A stretch of 64,000 nt of DNA from Rhodosorus marinus (Eukaryota; Rhodophyta; Stylonematophyceae; Stylonematales; Stylonemataceae), in contig JAMWBK010000002.1 of assembly GCA_029953675.1 (NCBI GenBank), forward strand, positions 1,178,001 through 1,242,000. The letters are read 5' to 3'. This document shows, in pieces, positions 47,496 to 59,392 of this stretch (its first letter is position 1; each line of letters starts with the position of its first letter). Under the pieces are notes generated by a model. It was given only the letters and a program-made list of their open reading frames with translations. It had not been told where the DNA came from and ran no database searches. The position numbers and the translations under genes are program-made.

Positions 47496-48289
47496 CTACG
47501 CAAGTGTACATTTGCCGGCCATAATTATTCCGATAATCACTCCGAAAAGACCAAGCGCACTTCCGAAAATTTCAACGATCAAGATTTTCACGAAGAGTGC
47601 TGGATTCTGAGCATCGGCGAGGGCGCACGATGATCCCGTCACACCCACGCAGAGTCTTACATACGGAAAAGAAACAGGCTGGAGTGAGCATAATCCTGGA
47701 ATACAAATCGTTCATTGCCGAATGAGCTCGTGATTCTTTTGTCTCGTATAGCTCACCCGCAAAACAAATTTGCAAATCCAACCGTCAGTCCAGTCGCGAA
47801 GAGTCCATATCCAGCGAAGAAGCTTGGCTCAGCGCCTTCAGTAGCGTCAACAATCTTGGTTTGCATGATGATTGCCATGATGACACCGTAAATTGCGACC
47901 GCTTCACAGAAAATGACACTGATCAAGTTTTTAGATTGAATTCTCGGCGCTCGGATAGCTGCGCCAACAAGACTACTTCCAGTGATGAATATTCCCCTGG
48001 AAAAAAACAGATATCATAACTCGATCAGCATATTAGAAAGTCGTAGCAACAATGGAAGATCGCAAGCAAACAAGGCCCACCATGCAGCCCCAAGCACTGA
48101 GATACCAATCGTCACCGCAGTTCCAACCCCCGCCCACATATACGGATCGATCTGCACAAACAGATCCCACCAGTACTGATAGCAAGCCGGCAGGAACCAA
48201 AAAAACCAACAAGACGTAAAGAAAGCAGCTGGCACCTCTGTTGTTCCTTCCATTGTCGCATTCACTGCGTTCTCCGTCAAAACGTCCAT
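47496..48289 (-). CDS. VMA16: V-type ATPase 21-kDa proteolipid subunit c''
   Basis: This is a membrane-rotor subunit of the vacuolar proton pump. Exon 1 starts at 48289 ([15 protein letters not shown]) and supplies an extra N-terminal TM ([13 protein letters not shown]), as in c'' but not in c. Intron junctions with codons split in phase 2 give [20 protein letters not shown], then [20 protein letters not shown] with the proton-carrying Glu, and then [17 protein letters not shown]. The last exon has [20 protein letters not shown] and a second Glu-containing helix ([15 protein letters not shown]). The length of about 205 aa fits the family. A CT microsatellite (48463-48498) lies upstream, which is GA on the sense strand. 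Confidence 0.95.
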
Positions 48290-49464
48290 CTCAAAAAAAG
48301 GCCAAAAACAAAAACCCCTAAAACGATCACCGCGACAAAAAAGCTACACAATCACACCCTCCCACGTCCCAAAAAATTATTACAACCCTCCTCAATTAAA
48401 AAAATAACCATTCAAACGTTTCTTTTTATCTGCCTTTGTGTTTTTCCTCCGAGCATCTCTCTATCCCTCCCTCTCTCTCTCTCTCCTCTCTCTCTCCATC
48501 TCCACCATACACTTTCAAGCTCCCTAGCCGCGCACCCTCCTTCATTCCGTTTCTTCAACAGCAAAACCGATCCGTTGTCCAATTCTTCAAAACTTAAAAA
48601 ACAAAACAAATTATACCTGCCACCTTATCCAAACACATCCCTTAACAGTCATCTTCAATTTTTCATCTATTCAATAACATTAGTCAAGTGTTTCAAATAT
48701 AAAATGGACTGAATTACTATAAACCAATAAAATATCTTAACTTTTTACCTGTATCCAATAATATTACTTAGTTGTTCTTTATCGAATTTGCTGGATGATA
48801 AGTTCCTATACCCCGCTTTATGTTTGTATAGCACCCAATTAAAATGCGATAATCGTGTATTAACCATTCACCGCTTAGCAGCTTTATTTCGTTAGCTAAA
48901 TATCATGTTAGGATGGACAACTGTCCAATGGATGTGGTCCCTGTACCTCGGCCTTTGAGGAGGCTAAGCGACGGTTTGGCGATTCTCTAGCAGTTAAAAG
49001 TCATTCATTTGTCGACGAGGTACGTTGGATTGGACTGTGTCTTCCCTTCGGCCAGACAGTTGGGTCCCGTTACCATCAGGGAACGCGGCAACGACGGCAA
49101 CCCTAGATTTCAATCTGCTTCGCACCGGTGAGCTAAAACGAATGGGCGGAGCTCGCGTCGAAGCTTGAAGTGGATGCTATCTGCTAGTCTTTGCTTAGCG
49201 CTCAGAGAAAACTATTCTCCTTGGAACACGTTGTTTTAGTGGAGGAAGTATAGTCTTCGTGGGGAGCAATGCGATCCAGAGTTTGCTGATGCATTGTGCG
49301 GACACCTACCTCGAGATGATCAGCTCATGCGCCTACTGTTTGAATCGGTGTTCTTCAGCTTGTGGAAGAGGGATCTGAGGGATAGCTGCCTCCCTGATTC
49401 GCAGAGCTCTGACGGAGCTGACGAGTCCTTTTTGAGCCCCTTTTTTTTGTTTACTTGCGGAGAC
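48290..49464. other. Divergent upstream region of V-ATPase c'' and DHX37
   Basis: A C/T-rich block with a (ct)n tract at 48463-48498 lies upstream of the minus gene. An AT-rich stretch follows at 48600-48900. From 48905 to 49460 short frames lack motifs, and the frame continuing into DHX37 from 49294 is probably leader. No extra gene is seen. Confidence 0.4.
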
Positions 49465-52400
49465 ATGACTTTGGAGATTGGTGACGAGACTATTCAGGTT
49501 GATGAAACCTTGCTAGGAGAAGGTGTACATGGAATCTTACCGGCAAAGAGGAAGAAGAAAAAGCGAGACGAGAGCGCCGCAAAGCTGCGCAAAAAGAATA
49601 GACGATTGGACAAGAAGCGGCAGAAGCAACTTGATGCGGCGAACAAGAAGCGCGAGCAGCGATTGCTCATGGAGGCTGCTGCGAAGAGTAACCTGAGCAC
49701 TGAATCACTGCAGCTGCTGCGACCGAGTTCGGAACTTGGAATTCGAAAGCAGTCGCGAAGAAACAGACTCAAGCGTGAACTGGCCAGATCACGGGCAAAC
49801 TTGCCACCCGAGTCTCGCGATGCGCGTCTTATGGTAGAGCGAGAGGTAGAACCTGGTAATGTCGAACTGGAAAACGACCAAAGTCAATCGGATGAGGTCT
49901 CGACGGACGGTGGAGGTTCAGCGCGCGACAGGTCAAGCAAGGACGGAACTTCAAGCGATAAAGCTTCTGCAGACGGCAGCGCTGGAGATCTCGATGATAA
50001 GGCGGAAGATGATGTGCACAACAAATATCATGAGCTACATGATAGCTCTCCTTTCAAAGTTGATTCTGAACACAGAGATTCTACCCCAGTTGAGCGAGAG
50101 GAAGGCATGGGCGACGGGACTGGAGAAAGAAATAAGAACGGCACAGATGTAGTTGAGTCGGTACCAATAATCAGGACTACTCGAACGAGAGCTCGAAGAA
50201 CCGGCTGGATGAGCGTATCCTCCGCTCGAGCCCTCTTAAACATTACTCAAGATCATCCGAAAGATGAACAGGCACAGGCACCACCCACAACGGTTGCAGA
50301 GGTTCTGGCTATTCTTGAGGCTGGCGAGAATGGGGCTGATGGTGGGGAAGAGCAAATCTCATCTAGTTTTGACGGAGAAGAATCCGCCGATGACAACTCC
50401 GAGGCTAGCTCGAGTGAAATTCATGAAACTGAGGAAACAATTCAAGACGCAAATGCTATGTCGTCTTCAGCACCGGAAAGCGGAAATCGAAGCCCGCGGC
50501 CAACGAAGCTGGTTGTCCAACCTAATCGGCCAGAAGCTCTCGCCGCTAAGCGACTAGAGCTGCCTGTCTGCGGTAAGTCCATATTCGTCCCCCTGCGAAC
50601 GTCTGTTCACTTTTCTTACGGCTTCATATTGGATTTCAAAACACCAACAGAGAAAGAGGACGAGATTATGGCGGCAGTCAACGAAGAAGATGTAATCGTT
50701 GTCACCGGCGGTACGGGAACCGGCAAAACCACTCAAGTGCCTCAGTTTCTTTACGAAGCTGGATTTGGAGACCCAAAGAGCACCGATTACAAAGGCGTTG
50801 TTGCGGTATGCTTGTCCACCGTCCTGTTCGCAGATCAATTCACTCTTGAGCTTTGCTACGGCCCTTGGGCTTGCCATACAAACTTGAGCTGTTGTGCTGA
50901 CGAGCTTGTCAACCCGATTTTTTAGGTGACGCAACCCCGGCGGGTGGCAGCAATGTCTTGCGCATCGCGAGTTAGTGAGGAACTGGGAGTGGATCTTGGG
51001 GACGCTGTCGGTTATCAAGTTCGTCACAAGGCGAAGACGTCGGAGAAAACCCGAATAAAGTTTGTTACGGACGGTGTCCTGTTGAGAGAAGCTCAAGATG
51101 ATCTCCTGCTGAGAAGATACTCGGCTGTGATTGTGGATGAAGCGCATGAGAGGTCCATTAACACAGACCTATTGCTAACCTTGCTTTCGAGGACGGTCAT
51201 GCTGCGTCGCGGAAGGGAGGAACTACCGCGGCTCAAGGTGGTCGTCATGTCGGCAACACTTGACGGGGAAGGAATATTCGACGGCCCCGCACCATTGTTT
51301 AAGGAGCATCGCCATGTGGAAATCGAAGCCAAACAGTTTCCAGTGACCATGCATTTTGCTAGGAAGACTGTCGATGACTACGTCGCGGAGGCGTTCAAGA
51401 AGCTTTGCAAAATCCATCGCAGACTACCGCAGGGAGGAGCACTGGTCTTCATGACTGGAAAGGATGAGGTACAGCTTCTGTGCTCACAGCTTGAAGAGGA
51501 GCTTGGGGACGCGGTGGTGATCCTTCCCTTGTATGCCATGCTTGCGGAGAAGCAACAGAAGAAAGTCTTCCGCGATTTTGGAGAAAGGAGAAAGATCGTG
51601 GTCGCAACAAATGTCGCGGAAACGTCGATAACAATACCGGATATAACCTACGTGGTGGACTGCGGACGCGTCAAACAGAAAATTAGCCAGGGTAGAGGTA
51701 TGCTCCTTGAACCTCCGTTTCTTGAAAACAGAATGTACCCGTATGTCGGAAGTCTGTCAACTCATCCTCGTGCTTTGCAGGTTTGCTGTCTACGTTTCGA
51801 GTTGGGTGGACATCGAAAGCATCGTCAACGCAGAGAGCTGGACGGGCTGGTCGAACTCAGCCGGGACACTGCTACAGGCTGTACTCGTCCGCTGTGTTCC
51901 AGAATGATTTCCCGGACACCACTCCTCCAGAAGTTTCTCGAGTCCCCATTGATTCGCTCGTCATTCGCCTACTGTCAATGGGTGTAACGGAAGTTGCTGA
52001 ATTTCCCCTGCCAACAAGACCACCAGCAGACGCCCTTCGATACGCTCTGGAAGTTTTGAGAACCCTCGGTGCCGTTGATAAAGTACGGAGCATTTAAAGC
52101 GTTAGTCGTAGGTTGTGTAGATCACTGATTATATCATATTGGGACTATATTTGGTTAACAGGAAAACGCCGTAACTAGTTTGGGTGAGACGCTTGGATCA
52201 ATCCCTATCGCACCGCGTTATGGCCGGCTCCTTCTCGTTGCTGCTGAAGGAGGCTGTTGGAGATACGCAGCTCGCATGGCGGCGGCTCTTAGCGTCGGAG
52301 AGCTCTTCATGAATGCGAGTCCAGTCGAGCTCAGGAAGCTTCCGTTCTGGAACGAAAAGAGCGATATTCTTACGCAACTTCACGCTGTTTGCGCGGCAGA

Positions 52401-53648
52401 GCACGAAATGCGGTGTGACGGTGGGTAGTCAGTCACAACCCCGCCAGATGGTGAGGAAGAGGGACCTGGAGAGTAGGACTCCTTCTAAACTATCCTCTAC
52501 GCTTCTATGCAGATGATTCCTTTGCCAGTTTTTGCCGTGAGTACCATTTGCATGCACGGAACGTAAGGGAGTCAATTTCCATAGCGCAACAAGTAGAGAG
52601 AATATACACCGAGTACGCTGATATTCCCGGCGACTCTCTGGGGGATAAGTTGAAGCCACCGCAGACTGCGGATTATGATACTCTGCTAGGAGCTATCCTC
52701 TCTGCGTTCCCAGACAACATCGCGAGGAGGGTGTCAAGGACCGAAAGTGAGGAGATGGGGGTAAAGGTATACCGTTTTAAGCGAAATATCTGCGCAACTT
52801 CGAAGCATTGGAAAGCAGAAGTTGAGAATTTATTGCTGTGGCCTGTGATCTGAAGGTATCGAGAGGTATGCTCCCGTTTAAAACGCCACTACTCGACGAC
52901 AAATGTATATTGCTCAGCACTGCGAGTCTCAAAAGTGAGGGTGAGCTGGAATATGTTTGCTTCTCGGAGCTTATTGAGACAACAAGCGAGGTTACGGATG
53001 AATCAAAGGTTTGCTCGGCAGATCGCAAGGCCTTTCACCACGAAGATATGGTCGATCTAAGGTCGTCCTCGGTATCGGATGTCCTTGAGATAGGTACGCA
53101 TGAAAGGGGCGACTATTGCAACGAGACAGACGATTGCGTCGAGATGTGCGGGCTTGTGTTCGTTTGGAGCGCCTCTGCTTTCACCGGAACCGTTCTATGA
53201 CCAGCGGAGTGACTCCGTGAAATGCTACGTCAAGGGCACCTACGGTCGTGCAGCGTTTCCACTCGGAATCGTGCAGCATGGTCTCACCGACGACCTACCA
53301 GGCGGTATGTGGATTGTGCAAGTATTCTATCCGTACAAGCTCTGTGGCCAACTAATTGGACTTGGTCCTTTCGCCGGAATAGATCCAGCGCGGCAAAGAT
53401 ACGAAGTCTTTTGCAAGGCCCTTCTGCAGGGAAAAGTGTTCCGTGGGCTGAAACTTGTCGCGCGGGGGAAGCAGGTTCCCCTATCGCTTTTGCACGCCGT
53501 TTGTGTATCCCTGAAAGCCGAAAAAGTGTCTTCCAAACACTCCATGATCGAAATGTGGACTGGTCGAAACCCGGCGTTCCTGCAGCAGGAGCTTACTCCC
53601 ATACTGAATTCGATCGGGCAGATGACTTGGCCACCTGTGAAAATCTGA
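49465..53648 (+). CDS. DHX37: DEAH-box RNA helicase DHX37/Dhr1
   Basis: Dhr1/DHX37 releases U3 snoRNA from the small-subunit processome in the nucleolus. The ATG at 49465 (MTLEIGDETIQVDE) was chosen over an open but motif-free extension to 49294. The N-terminal 350 residues are lysine-rich then acidic and disordered. The helicase core follows: GGTGTGKTTQVPQF (I), TQPRRVAAMS (Ia), VDEAHERS (II), MSATLD (III), GGALVFMTGKDEV (IV), VVATNVAETSITIPDITYVVDCG (V, split by function not by sequence) and QRAGRAGRTQPGHCYRLYS (VI). Winged-helix/ratchet (LGETLGSIPIAPRYGRLL) and OB-fold regions (KTPLLDD, YEVFCKALLQGKVFRGL) complete the family order, ending TWPPVKI. At least seven introns are required, and those at 52850-53220 are the least certain. 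Confidence 0.92.
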
Positions 53649-54094
53649 CCATTGATCAGAATCGTACTTCTAATTGGTCATACGATTGCAAAATACGAAC
53701 TGGAGTCACATGACAAGGATCCTTTTCTGAGTTGTTCCTATTTATTAATAACAAATTAGTTGAATAAGACCTGGATGGACGTGAAACAACTGCCCAACCG
53801 CTACTCAGCATCATCCCGCCACCCGGCAAGGCCGTACTGGCTGCAGTTCTCTTATTCCACTTTCACTGGTCGAGTTAGGGCCCGTCAGTTTGAGAGAAAT
53901 CAAGTGCCCCTGGGAAACCAAAGCATCGCTCAGGAATGGAAGTGAACGCGAGACCTTGTTCACTTTCGTCCGCTTGACATGCTCGTTTCACAGAAGAGCA
54001 GTGAAGTGGGATGAGTGATGAAAGCCTATTCTCTCTTTGCTCAGTCAATCCAACTGCTGCATTTGAAGTTTTCCGCTTTATGTGCTCCTTCACG
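53649..54094. other. 3' space between convergent DHX37 and prolyl hydroxylase genes
   Basis: The 'tatttattaataacaaattag' stretch shortly after the DHX37 stop is AT-rich and may include the polyadenylation region. No gene is seen. Confidence 0.45.
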
Positions 54095-55018
54095 TTACTC
54101 GATGATCTGTCCAGTGTTATAGTCGACCGCAGGAATATTAGGATCGTATTTGAAGTCAATAAGTAGTTGCATTATCCATTTTTCGCCTTTCGTCACGGCT
54201 TCAGCATAGTGAAGAAGGCCCTTGTTAGACTCGTAAAGAAGCGCGCTACCCGCTTTCGCTTGAACGGACAGTCCGATTTCTGGGAAACAGGTTTTGCCAC
54301 CACCACCATCCTCCATATCGTTGAGGTAGCAGAGCAAGGTCGCATCTTTGCCATCCACGTGCGGGGCAACTCCTTCATTAAGCAGATAGTGGACAACGGT
54401 TTGGTCTCTTATATACATGGTTCTCTTATTTGGCTTGTACCAAATGCCCTCCTCGAACTCGACGGTTCTGCCCTGCAAGCCCATGAGTCTCAAGAGCTCC
54501 GGCAAAATCGGTCTGACCAGCGGGGGTGGGACCTACAGCAGTAGTGGAAACAATTAGCGCACAGCACATGAAGCTTGCAAGGGGTTAAACCAGCTTACCT
54601 GGAGCCGAAATCCGCTTCCCATATCAGCGCTTAAGGTTGAAGTAGGAATGTTTTGCTCCTCTAGCAGCTGTTTAGCCTCTTCTGATGAAGTATCCTCTCT
54701 GTTTTCGGCATTTACCCGATAATTTAGGTACAAATCACTTTCTGCGTCTTTCTCATTCAGCTGCCGAGTTCTACGCGCATACTGCCTTAAAATCATGCAC
54801 CTCGTTGGGTCCAGAAAGTCCTCAACCATAATGATCGGTGGATCCTCGTGAATCAGTTTCGCCCGAGCAAACTCGTTCACGAGATCCATGTTCGGCAAAC
54901 CCCATTTCTCCAGAAGCCCTTTCAACTTTTCTGTCTTCTGTACTGCACAAACCCTACCCCTTCTCCCCGTCTGCGGCCTAAAATAAAAACCCAAAACCGG
55001 TCCTGCAAAGCAATACAT
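54095..55018 (-). CDS. Prolyl 4-hydroxylase-like 2-oxoglutarate/Fe(II) dioxygenase
   Basis: Two exons (55018-54599 and 54532-54095) join in phase 0 to 285 aa. The C-terminal half is a P4H-type double-stranded beta-helix with HVDGKD (first His and Asp iron ligands), LLCYLNDMEDGGGGKTCFPE, AGSALLYE and LHYAEAVTKGEKW (distal His and the 2OG-binding Lys). The usual proline/tryptophan after the distal His (H-x-xxP) is altered. The first in-frame ATG gives MYCFAGPVLGFYFRPQTGRR, a short basic sequence with an early Phe that resembles plastid transit peptides of primary red-type plastids rather than the ER anchor of collagen/extensin P4H. The frame is open upstream without another ATG until a TTG. The substrate is unknown. 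Confidence 0.8.
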
Positions 55019-56474
55019 ATCAACGAAGCCAGACAAAACACCCCAAACACCCCTCAAAAAAAGACTCTCAGTAGGAACCCTAACTTCAAAACAGAGTCCC
55101 ACAAACCCCTCTCCGCCGCTTCCCCTCAGCAAAAGTGAGAAACCTCTGTCCAACTCCCAATTCCAAAACCTGCCACCACCTTACCAACTCAATTCCAGAC
55201 GAAGAAACATATCTGACCTCCCAAAGCCTTCGTTACGTATAGAGAACCTTCCTCTCCAAAACCCTAGAGCGGCCACATTGAACACAAACTCTACGAACAA
55301 AGAAACGCCATAAAATCGATCCACAGCCACTCGTCCACTTCCATCCAGTGAAAACCGTCAAAATGGATTGTCATCGGCCGCCGACACCGCATGTGAGAAA
55401 TTTCATAGACTGACCGATTATAAATTACATAAATTCATTATAACAACGTTATCGAATTTGATTCGTTAGATTGACAAGGGAAAACTATTTTTAGTTTTGT
55501 ATTAAGTATTTTTAAGATATTATGGTGGTCTTTATTTATGCTTTTAGGTGATTAATTGATAAAGTTTTTTGATGGTCTGTCTACGAAGTGGGAGTGGGTT
55601 GGGTTGGCGATGAAGAAGTGAGGGTTTTCGCGGCAGGAAATTGAAGTTCTTGATAAGGGAATGAGGTCTTAAGTTTTAGTGAGTCCTTGGAACCTTATGA
55701 GTTTTCCCCGTGCAACCTCTCCCCTCCCCCCCCCAGTCCCTCTCAACCCCTCACGGCTGCGATTACGGAAGGTGTTTGTTTGATATGAATGGAGGGACGA
55801 ACCTGCTGGGAAGTTCTTGAGCAGTCTTTTTCTGTCTTTGAGGGAGCTGGTTTCACTACATCACTACATACGGGCGCCGTCCGTGTACTTCGCAGTCCCC
55901 TTTGAGTAGGCGCGAAGATTTATGAACGGAAAGTCCACAGGAGCAACAGAAAGAACTCGTACTCTGTGGAGATGGACGATGACTTTGATGAGCCTTCTCC
56001 ACTGGGCTTAGACAGTTTGCAACAGACAAAACGTCGATAATAACTACCCATGGAAAGTACAGACTGGCCGGCGGGTGCAAGCCATCGCTCAGCAGGCGAA
56101 CAATATTTGATATCGATTTGGAATCTCAATTTTTCCCGGATGAGCTGAAGTGCGACTGTTTGTTTGAGAACAAAACCGAGGACGGTTAGGTAGTTCTTGT
56201 TGCTGGTTTAAGAGGTTCTCTGCCGCCTCGTACTTAAGACCTAGAGCTCACCCGCATTTTATTGCTTCGCAGAGTGCTGAACGTACTATACTTGGGATGG
56301 TGACTATGGAACCCTGATCTGTTCTTTGACGGTACCTGTGCGTTCGCAACTTTCTCAGATTTTTTGTTTTTGATGCACGCGGTCAGAGTTGCTGGAGAGG
56401 TGTTCCAGTCTTGACTTGATGAGAAAGCTTTTTTTCAACTCCGAAGGCACAGAACAGCACTAGACTCTCCCAGG
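55019..56474 (+). other. Intergenic region with a possible small + gene at about 55795-56290
   Basis: A protein-like + stretch runs from about 56013 after a pyrimidine-rich acceptor (ccttctccactgggcttag). It encodes HGKYRLAGGCKPSLSRRTIF and FFPDELKCDCLFENKTEDG and stops near 56189. A short upstream frame starting MNGGTNLLG lies at about 55787, with a possible acceptor before 'ggagctgg'. The pieces cannot be joined with confidence and match no family I know. The rest of the region, including an AT-rich segment at 55400-55560, shows nothing. Confidence 0.3.
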
Positions 56475-59326
56475 ATGTCTGCTCGTATTCTTATTGGCCT
56501 TGGATCGAACCAGGGCGATCGGGTTGGTAAGAATTTGTTCGTCGAGGAGAGGCTTGCTCACTGTTCTTTCTCCCGCGCTTATCACGGATCCAGTTGACCC
56601 TATAGATATTTTGCATGTGTTCTTATACAACCAGGCAATTTTCGAAAAGCTCTCAACGAGATGGCAGCTTTCGCGCGGATCAAGAAGACGTCATTTGTTT
56701 ACAAATCCAAAGCGTAAGTTTCAGCAGGCCATGAAATAACACCTTATACATGGGCTGCCTTGAGACAGCACAGCAAGACCCAACAAGTCATTGCTATGGA
56801 GATGAGGTTTCGAAGATGCTGCAGTCGTCAAGCATCGCTGTTGGACGGGCATAAATGGAAAAGTGCTTTGATTGTGAAAGGCGAAACAGTGAGGGTTTAT
56901 CTTCATTTTTCCACCCTCGAGCTGATTGCATACACCTTTTTCTCGTGACCTGCACTCTAGCATGTACGAAGAGAATCAGTCTGACTTCTACAATGCCGCG
57001 TGCTGGATCCATACCCAGTTGAGACCCCCAGAACTTTTGAGAAAACTAAAAGATGTTGAAGAGTCTTTGGGGCGCGACCTGTACGCACCTCCTAACAGTC
57101 CAAGGCCTATTGACTTGGACATACTCTACTACGGTAAGGAGCGAAGCTCTCGACTTGAAAAGGAGACTGGTCGTTGCTCAATGCCACAACTTCCGACACA
57201 CAACTCTGAATTCAGAAACCAGATGACTTTGATTTTCAAAAATCTGCCTTGCATTCGACAGATTGGTTTGCTAGATTCTCAATTTCATTCCTTCGTCTTC
57301 CAGGGAGCACGAGGGTCAAAAACAGACTTTATGACCGCCAGACGTTATTCATTCCACATCCAGGAATACCGGAGAGGCCGTTCGTCCTTCGGCCTCTCAA
57401 GGACTTGGACGAAGCTATACCTGCCTTTGCTGACACTGCAAGCAAAGGAGTAACCTTTTGGTTGGATCGACACAGACAAAGGGATCCGTTGTGGACCAAC
57501 TGTCCAAGGGTAGCTAGCATTCCAAAGAGAGGTAGCCCCTGTACAAGACCAAAGCACGCCAGTCATGTTTGTTTTCTGAGGCTAGACAGTGTTCAAAAAC
57601 ATGTGTTTCTCGTAGACCTGGAGTTCGTCTGGGATAATCGAACGTATTCAATGGGCATAATCAACGCCACTCCGGATAGTTTCAGCAATGGCGGAGTGTA
57701 CACCGATGTAGAAAGTGCACTAGCTAGAGCAGAAGAGTTTGTTGCTGCAGGGTGCCAGATCGTGGATGTGAGCTCATGTTTAAATATGTATTTAGGCATT
57801 GGGAGATCCGAAGTTCACATTTCACCTGCTCTTGTTTGTTACCCGGTCAGGTTGGAGGTCAGAGTACACGACCAGGTGCGGAAGAGATTGATCCAGACGC
57901 AGAAAGCAAGAGAGTGGTAAGCGAAATCACTCGTATCGTATAGATTTCTATATAGCCTTTAGACGTCCGTCAGGACCAATTGGCTATCCATATGTGACTT
58001 GTCTGGCTTATCGATGCAACTCCGTTCGCTGTGCATTGTGTCGGTTCTTCCCGTGGATGATAGCTTCCCATCATTCGAGCCATTCGACAGCGGTTCCCGA
58101 AGGTGGCCATTAGTATTGACACGTTTTGGTCCGTCGTAGCTGACCGAGCGGTACGTAGCCACTGCCTGGGTATCTTACAAACCTATTTCAATTTGTTTGT
58201 TCGCAGCTTTTATAGCTGCACGTTCGTTGTTTGGGCGTTTCTGGGGAGACCATCTTGAGCCTCCTTCTGGATAGACTCACCTCACGAGACTCCTTACGTC
58301 AGCAGACTTCTGAAAGCTGAACTTTCGACTCTGTTTCTCTGGAAAAGGTCCGCGCTGGAGCGGATATTGTCAATGACATTAGCGCGGGGAAGAGGGACCC
58401 GGAGATGTTTGAGACCGTGAAAACCCTGGGTAGGTCGGATTTCTGCAAGAACTTCTACCGATGCTACGTTCTGACACCAGTCGCGGACGGTATTATACCA
58501 TAGGAGTCCCATACGTAATCATGCACACGAGAGGAAATCCCTCGAACATGATGTCCTTTGCCACATATCGGCGCGATGAAACGCTGTACAGTCAAGTTGC
58601 GACAGAGCTAAGGGAAAGTATTCACGATGCAATGGGGTCTGGTAAGTCCTAGAGGGAGTTAGTCCTCTGCTCCATGCGGTTTCAAGGTCACTGTGCAAAT
58701 TCAAGCTAGCTTCTTACATTAGCATTCTTGCATTTAGGAATTCCACGATGGGATATCATTGCAGACCCAGGGTTTGGTTTCGCCAAGGTAAGTCGCGAAA
58801 CTGATGCGTAGTCCGATCCAAGATCTTCCTCACCTAAAACCGTAGCAATGGCTGTCCGATCGGTTGAATAGGACTCGGATCATAACCTGGAGCTCTTGAA
58901 GACCCTAGATCTATTCAAGGTGAGATAGTTTACGTATACCCTGCCCTGGATCCAACACCGCCTACCACTGAACCAAAACTTGGGTTCTCAGGACAAGCTG
59001 CGAGGTTTCCCTATGCTGACCGGAACCTCTCGAAAGGCCTTTATCGGCAAAATCCTTAACGACGCCCGCCCTAAAGACCGTGACTTCGGCACGGCTGCAG
59101 CTGTAAGACCGAGCTCGAATCCAGTTGCACATTCCAGCTGCTTCGATTGTTAAGAAACTCGCTTCCCCTTGCGATCGAATAGGTTACACTGTCCGTAGCA
59201 CTTGGGAGCAACATCGTCAGGTTTCACAATCCTCGAGTGGCGGACGCTGTAGCAGTTGCAGAGGAGGTTCTCAAAAATCAGAAAGCAGTTTTGGCTCCTT
59301 TGAAAGGGGCTCCGGGTTCCAACTAG
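56475..59326 (+). CDS. Bifunctional folate enzyme HPPK-DHPS
   Basis: This fuses 6-hydroxymethyl-dihydropterin pyrophosphokinase to dihydropteroate synthase, two consecutive steps of folate synthesis. ATG 56475 gives MSARILIGLGSNQGDRV, the HPPK N-terminus. Later exons supply SDFYNAACWIHTQL, EESLGRDLYAPPNSPRPIDL (HPPK catalytic DLD) and LFIPHPGIPERPFVLRPL. DHPS follows with SMGIINATPDSFSNGG, GGQSTRPGAEE, VAISIDTFW, ADIVNDISAG, YVIMHTRGNPSNM, ADPGFGFAK, MLTGTSRKAFIGKIL and VALGSNIVRFHNPRVADAVA. There is no DHNA domain in front, so the order is as in plants. About ten introns are present. The bases before the ATG (cccag) could be an acceptor, so a targeting exon upstream is possible. Its stop is 66 nt from the convergent YqeH-type gene. 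Confidence 0.93.
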
Positions 59327-59392
59327 GAGTTTCTTTGTACATTGAGTCTCATCATATTACACTCGGACGTAAGCATATAGCAACGTTCTCCG

